Below, in pieces: positions 8,847 to 17,098 of a stretch of 64,000 nucleotides of DNA. Position 1 is the stretch's first letter; each line of letters starts with the position of its first letter. Made by a program: the position numbers and the translations under genes. The DNA comes from Nocardioides currus (lineage in GTDB: Bacteria > Actinomycetota > Actinomycetes > Propionibacteriales > Nocardioidaceae): the NCBI RefSeq assembly GCF_003057875.1, contig NZ_PYXZ01000007.1, forward strand, positions 235,461-299,460, in the 5' to 3' direction. The notes under the pieces were generated by a model that saw only the letters and a list, made by a program, of their open reading frames with translations, ran no database searches and was not told the DNA's origin.

Positions 8847-9503
8847 TCAGGAGCGACCCGGCACCCAGTCCAGGCCCAGCAGGTCGCCGGGCACCTCCTC
8901 GACGCGCAGCGCGCCGGACTCCAGCAGCTCGGCGCGACCGAAGCCACCCGAGCGCAGCGCGACGCAGCCGATCCCCGCGGCCTCGGCCGAGCGGACGTCG
9001 TAGACCGTGTCGCCCACGAGGACCGCGTTGTCGACGTCGCCCAGCCTGTCCAGGGTCTCCTGCACGAGGTCGGGCGCCGGCTTGGACGCGTCCACGTCCT
9101 GCGACGTGACGAGCTCCGCGATGTCCGACCCGATGCCGAGCAGGTCGACCGCCTCGCGGGCGAACTGCGGGTCGCCGGACGAGGCGAGCGCCACGACGTG
9201 CCCCTCACGGGCCAGGAGGCGGACGAGCTCCGACGCGCCGGGCAGCGGGCGGACCTCGGCCCGCAGCTCGAGGTACTCCTCGCGCCAGGCGTCGCGCAGG
9301 TCGTCGCCGTACCGCTCCTCCGTCTCGTCGTCCGCGACCTCCGCGACCAGCCGGTCCCCGCCCATGCCGATCGAGCGGTGGACGCGCCACATCGGCGGGA
9401 CGTCGGTGAGGCGGGCGAAGGCACGCAACCATGCGACCGCGTGGTGGTAGGTCGAGTCGACGAGGGTGCCGTCGATGTCGAAGAGGACTGCTGAGGTGGT
9501 CAT
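8847..9503 (-). CDS. HAD-family phosphatase
   Basis: A 218-residue haloacid-dehalogenase-type hydrolase, probably a small sugar- or glycolate-phosphate phosphatase. All four HAD motifs are present: FDIDGTLVD (nucleophile Asp, residues 8-16), ALASSGD (Ser, about 106), KPAPD (Lys, about 141) and LVGDTVYDV (Asp pair, about 159), with a helical cap after motif I. The start is ATG 9503, 8 bases from its GGGTAC element. Divergent from the LLM oxidoreductase with a shared promoter centre. Confidence 0.88.
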   Translation of the reverse strand: MTTSAVLFDIDGTLVDSTYHHAVAWLRAFARLTDVPPMWRVHRSIGMGGDRLVAEVADDETEERYGDDLRDAWREEYLELRAEVRPLPGASELVRLLAREGHVVALASSGDPQFAREAVDLLGIGSDIAELVTSQDVDASKPAPDLVQETLDRLGDVDNAVLVGDTVYDVRSAEAAGIGCVALRSGGFGRAELLESGALRVEEVPGDLLGLDWVPGRS

Positions 9504-9511
9504 CCGCGGAC

Positions 9512-9535
9512 GTACCCGCGCCACTCGTCCACATG
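9512..9535 (-). promoter_or_regulatory. SigB-type promoter of the HAD gene (left arm)
   Basis: Minus strand CATG (9532-9535), 14 bases, GGGTAC (9512-9517). The CATG is shared with the rightward promoter. Confidence 0.75.
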
Positions 9536-9555
9536 CGCCGGTCACGAGCGGGTAC
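9532..9555 (+). promoter_or_regulatory. SigB-type promoter of the LLM gene (right arm)
   Basis: CATG (9532-9535), 14 bases, GGGTAC (9550-9555). It shares its -35 with the leftward promoter, giving an exact GTACCC-N14-CATG-N14-GGGTAC block. Confidence 0.75.
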
Positions 9556-9589
9556 GGCGGGTTCCCAGCGTCCACGCGAGGAGACCACC

Positions 9590-10570
9590 ATGCGCTTCGG
9601 CTACTTCCTGTCCTGCGAGGAGTACACCCCTGCCCAGCTCGTCGAGCAGGCCGTGCTCGCCGAGGAGGCGGGCTTCGAGTGCCTGTGGATCAGCGACCAC
9701 TTCCACCCGTGGAACGACGAGCAGGGCCAGAGCCCGTTCGTGTGGTCGGTGATCGGCGCGCTCTCGCAGGCGACCCGGCTGCCCGTGACGACGGCCGTGA
9801 CCTGCCCCACCGTGCGCATCGATCCCGTCGTCGTGGCCCAGGCGGCAGCGACCAGCGCCGTGATGCTCGAGGGTGGGTTCACCCTGGGGGTCGGCACCGG
9901 TGAAGCGCTCAACGAGCACGTGCTCGGCCGGGTGTGGCCCACCCTCGACGTCCGTCTCGAGATGCTGGAGGAGGCGATCGGCGTGATGCGCGAGCTGTGG
10001 GACGGCGACTTCGTCAACCACCACGGGAAGCACTACACCGTCGACACCGCCCGGATCTACACGCTGCCCGAGACCCCGCCACAGGTCTTCGTCTCCGGTT
10101 TCGGCCCGAAGGCGACGGACCTGGCGGCCCGGGTCGGTGACGGCTACATCACCACCTCGCCCGAGCGCGAGCTGCTCGACCGCTTCCGCGAGGAGTCGGG
10201 GGGCAAGCCGACCCAGGGCGGGGTCAAGGTGTCGTGGGCGGCGACCGAGGAGGAGGGGGCCGAGATCGCGCACCGCCTCTGGGCCAACAGCGGGCTGCCC
10301 GGCGAGCTGGCCCAGGTGCTGCCGTCGCCCCGGCACTTCGAGCAGGCCTCCACGCTCGTCACCGTCGAGCAGACCCGCGAGTCGGTGTCGTGCGGCTCCG
10401 ACGTCGCCGCGCACATCGATGCGTTGATGCCCTACGTCGAGGCCGGCTTCGACGACGTGTACGTCGCCAACATGGGCCCGCACTACGCCGAGATGATCCG
10501 CGCGTTCGGCTCGGAGGTCCTGCCGGTCCTCCGCGAGCGCAGCGCCGACCAGGGCGCGTCCACCCGATGA
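9590..10570 (+). CDS. LLM-class F420-dependent oxidoreductase
   Basis: A 326-residue luciferase-like (beta/alpha)8 enzyme close to the F420-dependent glucose-6-phosphate dehydrogenase group (TIGR03557-like). Signs are the start MRFGYFLSCEEYTP, WISDHFHPWNDEQGQ (residues about 38-52), LGVGTGEALNEHVLG (about 101-115) and FVSGFGPKATDLAARVGDG. F420 use is inferred from the family. It is coupled by an ATGA overlap to the FAD reductase at 10567. An AGGAG ribosome site precedes ATG 9590. Confidence 0.85.
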   Translation: MRFGYFLSCEEYTPAQLVEQAVLAEEAGFECLWISDHFHPWNDEQGQSPFVWSVIGALSQATRLPVTTAVTCPTVRIDPVVVAQAAATSAVMLEGGFTLGVGTGEALNEHVLGRVWPTLDVRLEMLEEAIGVMRELWDGDFVNHHGKHYTVDTARIYTLPETPPQVFVSGFGPKATDLAARVGDGYITTSPERELLDRFREESGGKPTQGGVKVSWAATEEEGAEIAHRLWANSGLPGELAQVLPSPRHFEQASTLVTVEQTRESVSCGSDVAAHIDALMPYVEAGFDDVYVANMGPHYAEMIRAFGSEVLPVLRERSADQGASTR

Positions 10571-11778
10571 CGTCCGTCGGCCTGCTCGTCGTCGGCAGTG
10601 GTCCGGCCGGGGTCCACGCCGCTGCGGCCTACCTGCGGGCGGGTGGCGCGGGGTCCGTGCTCCTGGTCTCCGCGGACCGCGATGCGCCGTACCAACGACC
10701 GCCGCTGTCCAAGGGCGTGCTCGCCGGCGACGACCCGGTGGAGGGGACGGCGATCCTCGACGACGAGGACGACCTGGACGCGTGGCGCCGGGTCGAGGTG
10801 GAGCTGGGCACCCGGGTCGAGGCCGTCGACGTCGTACGCCGCAGCGTGCTGTGCGACGACGGACGCCGCCTGCCCTACGACCGGCTCGTCCTGGCCACCG
10901 GCTCCGCGCCGGTCCCGCTGCCCGGGGCCGACGCGGACGCGCCGGTGCACCTGCTGCGTAGCCTGGAGCAGGCCCGGGCCGTGGTCGGCGCCCTCGACGG
11001 GGCTGGGACCGTCGTGGTCGTGGGCTCGGGCTTCATCGGCTGCGAGGCGGCCGCCGCGCTCGCCGGGCGCGGCCTGCGCACGGTCCTCGTCACCCCGGAG
11101 CACGCTCCCCAGGCCGCGCGTCTCGGCGACTGGGCCGGCGGCCGCATCGCGACCTGGCTGATCGCGGCGGGGGTCGAGCTGCGCACCGGCGTCGAGGTCG
11201 AGTCGGTCGCACGGACGGGCGTGGTCCACCTCGGCGACGGCGAGGAGGTCCCCGCCGACCTGGTGCTCGCCGCGGTCGGCGTGCAGCAGGACCAGCCCCT
11301 GCTGCGCACGATCGACGTCGAGGTCGACGAGGGCCGGGTCGTCGTCGACGCCGGGATGCGCAGCACCGACGAGCACGTGTGGGCCGTGGGCGACGTCGCC
11401 GCGGCCCACCACCCGGTCGCGGGTCGCACGCTGACCGTGGAGCACTGGGGCGACGCGATCGCGATGGGTCGCACCGCCGGCGCCAACGCGGCCGCGGCGA
11501 GCCTCGACACACCGGATGCCGCGACCGAGTGGTCGGACCCGCCCGGCTTCTGGAGCGAGATCGGCGGGCACACGCTGAAGTACTCCGCGTGGGGCGACGG
11601 CTTCGACCGGGCGTCGGTCGTCGAGCACGACGCCGGGTCCTTCACGGTGTGGTACGCCGACGAGGACGGTGAGCTCGTCGGCGTGCTGACCCACGGCTGC
11701 GACGACGACTACGAGCGCGGCGGTGACCTCCTCGCCCGGCGCGCAACCCTCGCCGAGTCCCTGGAGACCGGAGGGTGA
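10567..11778 (+). CDS. FAD/NAD-dependent ferredoxin-reductase-like oxidoreductase
   Basis: A 403-residue class of the BphA4/rubredoxin-reductase type. It has an N-terminal FAD loop (VVGSGPAGVHAAAAY, residues 8-22), the RPPLSKGVL segment typical of these reductases, a central NAD loop (VVVGSGFIGCEAAAAL) and VWAVGDVAA near residue 280, then a reductase C-domain. It would pass electrons from NAD(P)H to a ferredoxin, rubredoxin or partner protein. No ferredoxin gene is adjacent. The start ATG 10567 overlaps the preceding stop. Confidence 0.88.
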   Translation: MTSVGLLVVGSGPAGVHAAAAYLRAGGAGSVLLVSADRDAPYQRPPLSKGVLAGDDPVEGTAILDDEDDLDAWRRVEVELGTRVEAVDVVRRSVLCDDGRRLPYDRLVLATGSAPVPLPGADADAPVHLLRSLEQARAVVGALDGAGTVVVVGSGFIGCEAAAALAGRGLRTVLVTPEHAPQAARLGDWAGGRIATWLIAAGVELRTGVEVESVARTGVVHLGDGEEVPADLVLAAVGVQQDQPLLRTIDVEVDEGRVVVDAGMRSTDEHVWAVGDVAAAHHPVAGRTLTVEHWGDAIAMGRTAGANAAAASLDTPDAATEWSDPPGFWSEIGGHTLKYSAWGDGFDRASVVEHDAGSFTVWYADEDGELVGVLTHGCDDDYERGGDLLARRATLAESLETGG

Positions 11779-11858
11779 CCGGGACGGAGGCCTTGCGCAG
11801 CCGTGGGGCGCGGGTAGCGTCGCGACCAGTCAGACCGGGTGGAGAGGAGCAGGTCCGC

Positions 11859-12683
11859 GTGACCGCTGACGTCTCCGACCGCGCACGGCCCCCGTCGTTG
11901 TCGGCGAGCCTGCTCGGCGCCGCCCACCTGGGCCCGGGCGTCGCGGTGACCGTCCTGGCGGGCCTGCTGGCGCTGGCCCAGGACCTGTCGGCGACCCGGC
12001 TCGTGCTGGTCGTCTCGGCGGTGCTGGCCGGCCAGCTGTCCGTCGGGTGGAGCAACGACCTCGTCGACCTCGGCCGCGACCGGCGGGCCGGCCGCGCCGA
12101 CAAGCCGCTGGCCGCTGGCGCCGTCCCCGTCCGTCTGGTCACGGCCTGCTGCGCGGTCGCCGTCGCGGCGTGCGTCGGGCTGTCCCTCGCGTGCGGTGTG
12201 GTCGCCGGCCTGGTGCACCTGCTGTGCGTGGCCGCCGCGTGGGCCTACAACCTGGGGCTCAAGTCGACCGTCTGGTCCTGGCTCCCCTATGCCGTCGCCT
12301 TCGGCGGGCTCACCGTCTTCGTCGCGCTGGCCGGCGATGGCCGGGCTCCGTGGTGGTGGCCCGTGGGCGCTGCGCTGCTGGGCGTCGGTGCCCACCTGCT
12401 CAACGTGCTCCCCGACCTCGCCGACGACGCGGCCACCGGCGTGCACGGACTGCCGCACCGCCTGGGTCGGCGCTGGATCGCCCCCGTCGCCACCGCGGTG
12501 CTCCTCGCCGGCACGGCGGTCGTGCTGCTGGGTGGCGCGCCCCCCACCGTGGTCGCCGTGGCCGCCGCCGTCGTCGCCCTCGCGCTCGCGGCCGTCGTGG
12601 TCTCGGGCTCGGGACGGCGACCGTTCGTCGCCGCCGTCGGGATCGCCCTGATCGACGCGATGATCCTGGTGGCCGCCCGATGA
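11859..12683 (+). CDS. UbiA-family prenyltransferase
   Basis: Integral membrane enzyme of 274 residues that attaches a polyprenyl diphosphate to an aromatic or other acceptor. It has about eight hydrophobic segments and both Mg-binding Asp motifs: NDLVDLGRDRRAGRADKPL (residues about 64-82) and DLADDAATG (about 189-197). The start is GTG 11859, after GGAGAGGAG. It opens the polyketide/isoprenoid operon and is followed by a geranylgeranyl-reductase-like gene through an ATGA overlap. The 80-base gap upstream contains GGGTAG at 11812 without a matching -35. Confidence 0.88.
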   Translation: MTADVSDRARPPSLSASLLGAAHLGPGVAVTVLAGLLALAQDLSATRLVLVVSAVLAGQLSVGWSNDLVDLGRDRRAGRADKPLAAGAVPVRLVTACCAVAVAACVGLSLACGVVAGLVHLLCVAAAWAYNLGLKSTVWSWLPYAVAFGGLTVFVALAGDGRAPWWWPVGAALLGVGAHLLNVLPDLADDAATGVHGLPHRLGRRWIAPVATAVLLAGTAVVLLGGAPPTVVAVAAAVVALALAAVVVSGSGRRPFVAAVGIALIDAMILVAAR

Positions 12684-13876
12684 CCGGCGCCATGAGCAGC
12701 CACGAGGACTGGGACGTCGTCGTGGTCGGCGCCGGACCGGCCGGGTCGGCTGCGGCACTGGCCGCGCTCGCCGAGGACCCCGGCCTGCGCGTGCTGCTGC
12801 TCGACCGCAGCGACTTCCCGCGCGACAAGTCGTGCGGGGACGGCATCGCCCCGCACGTCCTCGACGCGCTGGCGTCCGTCGGCGCGGCCGACGTCGTGGC
12901 GGGCTGGACCCCGCTGCGCCGGCTCGAGCTGTCCCACGGTGACGTGCGTGTCGAGGGCGACATGGCCCGCGAGGTGCACGTGGTGCCGCGGCAGGTCTTC
13001 GACGCCCGCCTCGTCGAGCGGGCCACCGGTGCCGGCGCCGTGCTCCGGCGGCACCGCGTCACGTCGCTCGACCTCGACCCCCTCGTCGTCTCCGGCTCGT
13101 TGCGAGCGCGGGTCGTCATCGGCGCGGACGGGGCCGGCTCGCTCGTGCGCCGGCGGTTGACGGACCGCCGGGGAGAGCCGCGCGCGATCGCGATCCGCGG
13201 CTACGCCCCCACGACGCCCGAGCTCCTCGGCCGCCAGGTCATCCGGTACGGCGATCGCCGCCAGCCGTCGTACGCCTGGGCGTTCGACCGCGGCGACGGG
13301 CTCGTCAACGTCGGCTACGGCGAGCTGCTGCCCGGCGACCGCCGCCGCTCGCCGGCACCGAGCCGCGCGCTGCTGCTCGAGCAGCTCGAGCAGCTGGTCC
13401 CGGGCGCGGCCACCACCGGCGGCGACTGGAAGGGCCACCACCTCCCGCTCAGCGGCTGGCGCTGGCACCAGCCCGACGGTCGCGTCCTGCTGGCCGGTGA
13501 CGCGGCCGGGCTGGTCAACCCGATGACCGGCGAGGGCATCTACTACGCGGTGGCGACCGGCATCTCCGCGGGCCGGACCGCCGCCCGGGCGCTCGCCGTC
13601 GGCACGGCCGACGACGCCGGAGCCATGCACCGCCGCGACGTACGCCGCCTGCTGGGCTCACACCTCCGTCACACCTGGGTCTCGTCGCGGCTGGCGCAGT
13701 CGCCGGCCGTGGTCGACGCGGGCATCCGCGCCGCCGGCCGTGACCGGCACGTGTTCGACACCCTGGTCGAGATCGGTCTCGGCGACGGCCGCATCGACAC
13801 GGGCCTGGTCCGCGGGCTCGTCGGCTCGCTGGTCCGGCCGTCCCACCACCCCCGCGCCACGATGGAGCTGTCATGA
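12680..13876 (+). CDS. geranylgeranyl reductase-like FAD enzyme
   Basis: A 398-residue flavoprotein of the geranylgeranyl reductase / FixC group, which saturates double bonds of prenyl chains. It has the FAD loop [18 protein letters not shown] (residues about 13-30), the CGDGIAP segment that marks the family's (P)xxCGD turn, and [26 protein letters not shown] for the second FAD contact. With UbiA directly upstream, the likely substrate is the prenyl tail added by that enzyme. ATG 12680 overlaps the UbiA stop; ATG 12692 is an alternative start. Confidence 0.87.
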   Translation: MTGAMSSHEDWDVVVVGAGPAGSAAALAALAEDPGLRVLLLDRSDFPRDKSCGDGIAPHVLDALASVGAADVVAGWTPLRRLELSHGDVRVEGDMAREVHVVPRQVFDARLVERATGAGAVLRRHRVTSLDLDPLVVSGSLRARVVIGADGAGSLVRRRLTDRRGEPRAIAIRGYAPTTPELLGRQVIRYGDRRQPSYAWAFDRGDGLVNVGYGELLPGDRRRSPAPSRALLLEQLEQLVPGAATTGGDWKGHHLPLSGWRWHQPDGRVLLAGDAAGLVNPMTGEGIYYAVATGISAGRTAARALAVGTADDAGAMHRRDVRRLLGSHLRHTWVSSRLAQSPAVVDAGIRAAGRDRHVFDTLVEIGLGDGRIDTGLVRGLVGSLVRPSHHPRATMELS

Positions 13877-14928
13877 GGATCCTGTCCGCCCGCGGTGTGC
13901 TCCCGCGGCACTCCCACCCCCAGTCCGAGATCACCGAGGCGTTCGCCGACGTGATCTCCCAGCGCTCCCTCGACCGCGCGCTCCTGAAGCGGTTCCACGC
14001 CAACGCCGGCGTCGCGCGCCGCCACACGGTGCTGCCGCTGGAGGACTACGCCGGGCTGGGCGACTTCGGCCGGGCCAACGACCTGTTCATCGAGCACGCC
14101 GTGGAGCTCGGCTCCCGCGCACTGGTGGACGCGCTGAAGGCCGCCGACCTCACGCCGAGCGACGTCGACCTGATCGTCACGGCCACGGTGACCGGCCTCG
14201 CCGTGCCGTCCCTCGACGCCCGCATCGCCGCCGTCGTCGGCCTGCGACCCGACGTGAGGCGGGTGCCGCTGGTCGGGCTGGGCTGTGTGGCCGGGGCGGC
14301 CGGGATCGCCCGCCTCAACGACCACCTCGTCGGTCACCCCGGTCACACGGCCGTGCTCGTCGCCGTCGAGCTCTGCTCGCTGACGGTGCAGGCCGACGAC
14401 GTGTCCGTGCCCAACCTCGTGGCCAGCGGGCTCTTCGGTGACGGCGCCTCCGCGGTGGTCGCCGTGGGCGACGCCGGACCCGACGGCCCGGTCGAGGTGC
14501 TCGACTCACGCAGCCGGCTCTACCCCGACACGGAGCGCACCATGGGCTTCGACGTGACGGGCAGCGGGCTGCGGATCGTGCTCGACGCCGAGGTGCCCTC
14601 GCTCGTCGAGCAGCACCTGCGCGGCGACGTGGACGCCTTCCTCGCCGACCACGACCTGACCCGCGACGACATCGGGTGGTGGGTCTGCCACCCCGGTGGG
14701 CCGAAGGTGATCGAGGCGCTCGAGGCGGCGCTCGAGGTGCCCCGCGAGGCGGTCCAGCTCACCTGGGACTCGCTGGCGCGGGTCGGCAACCTGTCGTCGG
14801 TGTCGGTGTTGCACGTGCTCGAGGACACCCTGCGCGAGCGACCGCCCGAGCCGGGCAGCCACGGCGTGCTGATGGCCATGGGGCCGGGCTTCTGCTCCGA
14901 GCTGGTGCTGCTGCGGGCCACGTCGTGA
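13873..14928 (+). CDS. type III polyketide synthase
   Basis: Chalcone-synthase-like homodimeric enzyme, 351 residues, that extends an acyl-CoA with malonyl-CoA and cyclises the chain to a resorcinol, pyrone or similar ring. The catalytic triad can be placed: Cys138 in [12 protein letters not shown], His273 in VCHPGGPKV and Asn306 in RVGNLSS. The [17 protein letters not shown] end is the family's C-terminal GPG loop. ATG 13873 overlaps the reductase stop. A methyltransferase and an FAD hydroxylase follow, as in the S. griseus srsABC alkylresorcinol operon; starter unit and ring type cannot be read from sequence. Confidence 0.93.
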   Translation: MRILSARGVLPRHSHPQSEITEAFADVISQRSLDRALLKRFHANAGVARRHTVLPLEDYAGLGDFGRANDLFIEHAVELGSRALVDALKAADLTPSDVDLIVTATVTGLAVPSLDARIAAVVGLRPDVRRVPLVGLGCVAGAAGIARLNDHLVGHPGHTAVLVAVELCSLTVQADDVSVPNLVASGLFGDGASAVVAVGDAGPDGPVEVLDSRSRLYPDTERTMGFDVTGSGLRIVLDAEVPSLVEQHLRGDVDAFLADHDLTRDDIGWWVCHPGGPKVIEALEAALEVPREAVQLTWDSLARVGNLSSVSVLHVLEDTLRERPPEPGSHGVLMAMGPGFCSELVLLRATS

Positions 14929-15470
14929 CGGGCCTCGTCGCGTTCACGGTGCTCGTCGCGCTGGTCGGCGTCGAGCGGCTCGCCGAGCTCGTCGTCTCGA
15001 AGCGCAACGCCGCCTGGAGCATGGAGCGCGGCGGCGTCGAGTCGGGGCAGGGCCACTACCCCTTCATGGTCGTGCTCCACACGGGCCTCCTCGTCGGGGC
15101 GCTGGCGGAGGCGTGGTGGCGCCGACCGGACGTCCCGTCCGTCCTCGCCTGGTCGATGCTCGCGCTCGTCCTCGCCTCCCAGGCCCTGCGCTGGTGGTGC
15201 ATCACCACCCTCGGGCCGCGGTGGAACACCCGCGTCATCGTGGTGCCCGGGCTGGCACCGGTCCGGGAGGGGCCCTACCGCCTGATGACCCACCCCAACT
15301 ACGTCGCCGTCGTCGTCGAGGGCGTCGCCCTCCCGCTGGTCCACGCCTCGTGGATCACGGCGGTCGTCTTCACGCTCGCCAACGCCGCGCTCCTGACCGT
15401 GCGCATCCGGGCCGAGGACGCCGCCCTGGCCACCCTCCCCGATGCCCGGGTCGAGGCGCCCCGTGCGTGA
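14925..15470 (+). CDS. isoprenylcysteine carboxylmethyltransferase-type methyltransferase
   Basis: A 181-residue membrane methyltransferase of the ICMT/SrsB type, with four or five hydrophobic segments. The SAM-binding signature [18 protein letters not shown] is at residues about 119-136. In bacteria such enzymes beside type III PKS genes O-methylate the polyketide phenol, as SrsB does. GTG 14925 overlaps the PKS stop. Its last 8 bases overlap the following monooxygenase gene. Confidence 0.87.
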   Translation: MTGLVAFTVLVALVGVERLAELVVSKRNAAWSMERGGVESGQGHYPFMVVLHTGLLVGALAEAWWRRPDVPSVLAWSMLALVLASQALRWWCITTLGPRWNTRVIVVPGLAPVREGPYRLMTHPNYVAVVVEGVALPLVHASWITAVVFTLANAALLTVRIRAEDAALATLPDARVEAPRA

Positions 15471-16503
15471 CCTGGTCGTCGCCGGCGGCGGTCCCGTCGG
15501 GCTCGCGGTCGCGCTGCACGCAGCTCGTGCGGGCCTCGACGTCGTGGTGCGCGAGCCCCGCGACGGTCCGATCGACAAGGCCTGCGGGGAGGGACTGATG
15601 CCGGGCGCCCTCGGCGAGCTCGCCGCCCTCGGGGTCGATCCCGAGGGGCACGACCTCGCCGGCATCCGCTACCTCGACGGACTGCGGCCGCACCGGTCGG
15701 TCGAGGCGCGGTTCCGGGCGGGACCCGGGCGGGGTGTGCGACGTACGACCCTGCACGCAGCCCTCTCCGAGGCCGTCTCCGCAGCCGGCGTCCCCGTCGA
15801 GCAGAGAGCAGTGCGGGCCGTCCGCGACGTGCGCGACCACGTGCTGGTGGACGACGAGCCGGCGCGCCACCTCGTCGGAGCCGACGGGCTGCACTCGAGC
15901 GTCCGCACCCTGGCCGGCCTCGACCGCGGGCCGGCCCCGCGACGCCGGTTCGGGCTGCGCTGCCACGTGACGCAGGCGCCGTGGTCGCCGTTCGTCGAGG
16001 TGCACTGGGCGCCGCACGCCGAGGCCTACGTCACCCCGGTCGCCGACGACCTCGTCGGGGTGGCCGTGCTGACCGACCAGGGCGGCGGCTTCGACGACGC
16101 CCTCGACCAGCTCCCCGCGCTGCGCGACCAGCTCACGGGTGAGCGGACCAAGGTGCTCGGCGCCGGTCCGCTGCGCCAACGCGTCACGCGTCGCGTCGCC
16201 GGACGCGTCCTGCTGGTCGGCGACGCCGGAGGGTACGTCGACGCGCTGACCGGAGAGGGCCTCGCGGTCGGTCTCGCGCAGGCCCGTGCGGTGGTCGAGT
16301 GCCTCGCCGCGGGCGACGCCACGGGCTACGAGGCGCGGGCCCGTTCGCTCGCGCGTCGCCACGAGCTGCTGACCCACGCCCTGCTCCGGGCCACCTCGCA
16401 CCGGATCGTCCGCACGCGCCTCGTCGAGGTCGCGGCCCGCGCGCCGTGGCTGTTCTCGGCGGCCGTCAACCAGCTCGCCCGCCCGGCGGGAGCAGTCCGA
16501 TGA
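15463..16503 (+). CDS. FAD-dependent monooxygenase
   Basis: A 346-residue flavoprotein of the aromatic hydroxylase / SrsC type. It begins directly with the FAD loop [22 protein letters not shown], has DKACGEGLMPGALGELAALGV (residues about 36-56) and LLVGDAGGYVDALTGEGLAVGL for the second FAD site. It could hydroxylate the polyketide ring and so give a hydroquinone. The GTG at 15463 is preferred since the FAD strand starts right after it; ATG 15442 would add seven residues and a longer overlap. Confidence 0.82.
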   Translation: MRDLVVAGGGPVGLAVALHAARAGLDVVVREPRDGPIDKACGEGLMPGALGELAALGVDPEGHDLAGIRYLDGLRPHRSVEARFRAGPGRGVRRTTLHAALSEAVSAAGVPVEQRAVRAVRDVRDHVLVDDEPARHLVGADGLHSSVRTLAGLDRGPAPRRRFGLRCHVTQAPWSPFVEVHWAPHAEAYVTPVADDLVGVAVLTDQGGGFDDALDQLPALRDQLTGERTKVLGAGPLRQRVTRRVAGRVLLVGDAGGYVDALTGEGLAVGLAQARAVVECLAAGDATGYEARARSLARRHELLTHALLRATSHRIVRTRLVEVAARAPWLFSAAVNQLARPAGAVR

Positions 16504-17075
16504 CCGAGCTCGTGGTGCTGCTCGACGAGCAGGGACAGGCGGTCGGGACGGCCGACAAGGCGACCGTGCACCACCAGGACACCCCGCTCCACCTGGCCTT
16601 CTCCTGCTACGTCTTCGACGGCGCCGGCTCCGTGCTCGTGACCCAGCGGGCGCACACGAAGGTGACGTGGCCGGGAGTGTGGACCAACGCCTGCTGCGGG
16701 CACCCGGGCCCGGGCGAGCCGATCGAGGACGCCGTACGGCGACGGGTGCGCGACGAGCTCGGGATCGAGCTCCAGCAGCTCGTGCTGCTGCTGCCCGGCT
16801 TCCGCTACCGCGCCGAGATGCTCGGCGTCGTCGAGCACGAGATGTGCCCGGTCTTCGCCGCGGTCAGCACCGACTCGCTCCGCCCCGACCCGGCCGAGGT
16901 GGCGGACGCCGCCTGGGAGTCGTGGGACGGGTTCAGGAGCGGGGTGCTGGACGGCACGCGGGCCATCTCGCCGTGGTGCCGCGACCAGGTCGCCGCGCTC
17001 CCCGCCGAGCCGTGGACCGCGCCGGCCGCCGCTGCCGACGGCCTGCCGCCGGCAGCGCGACGCCCCGGTCGCTGA
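16500..17075 (+). CDS. idi: isopentenyl-diphosphate isomerase, type I
   Basis: Interconverts IPP and DMAPP, supplying the allylic primer for prenyl chains. The 191-residue Nudix-fold protein has the catalytic Cys in TNACCGHPGPGE (residues about 65-76), a Nudix helix GEPIEDAVRRRVRDELGI and the catalytic Glu in EHEMCPVF. ATG 16500 overlaps the monooxygenase stop, so it closes the operon. Its position suggests isoprenoid precursor supply to the UbiA step; the carotenoid operon would draw on the same pool. Confidence 0.95.
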   Translation: MTELVVLLDEQGQAVGTADKATVHHQDTPLHLAFSCYVFDGAGSVLVTQRAHTKVTWPGVWTNACCGHPGPGEPIEDAVRRRVRDELGIELQQLVLLLPGFRYRAEMLGVVEHEMCPVFAAVSTDSLRPDPAEVADAAWESWDGFRSGVLDGTRAISPWCRDQVAALPAEPWTAPAAAADGLPPAARRPGR

Positions 17076-17088
17076 CCGGGGCGTCGCT
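17058..17088. terminator. perfect hairpin between convergent operons
   Basis: A 13-base-pair perfect stem (GCGACGCCCCGGT and its complement) with a 5-base loop lies at the end of idi and before the convergent dehydrogenase gene. The first stem arm overlaps the last codons of idi. It probably ends transcription from both sides. Confidence 0.75.
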
Positions 17089-17098
17089 GGACGGTCGG

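Noticed and set aside
11812..11817. GGGTAG upstream of the UbiA gene as a regulon promoter
   Set aside because: No CATG or GNNT-type -35 at 14-16 bases, and the last base of the -10 differs. The polyketide operon may be read through from 9550 or use another promoter.
11859..12683. UbiA protein as lycopene elongase CrtEb
   Set aside because: It belongs to the PKS operon 17 kb from the carotenoid genes. C50 carotenoid formation cannot be excluded but is not supported.
16234..16239. GGGTAC inside coding regions (also near 26949, 41005 and 54853)
   Set aside because: These are in mid-gene, come from Gly-Tyr or similar codons, and have no start codon or matching -35 nearby. They show that GGGTAC alone is not sufficient evidence.
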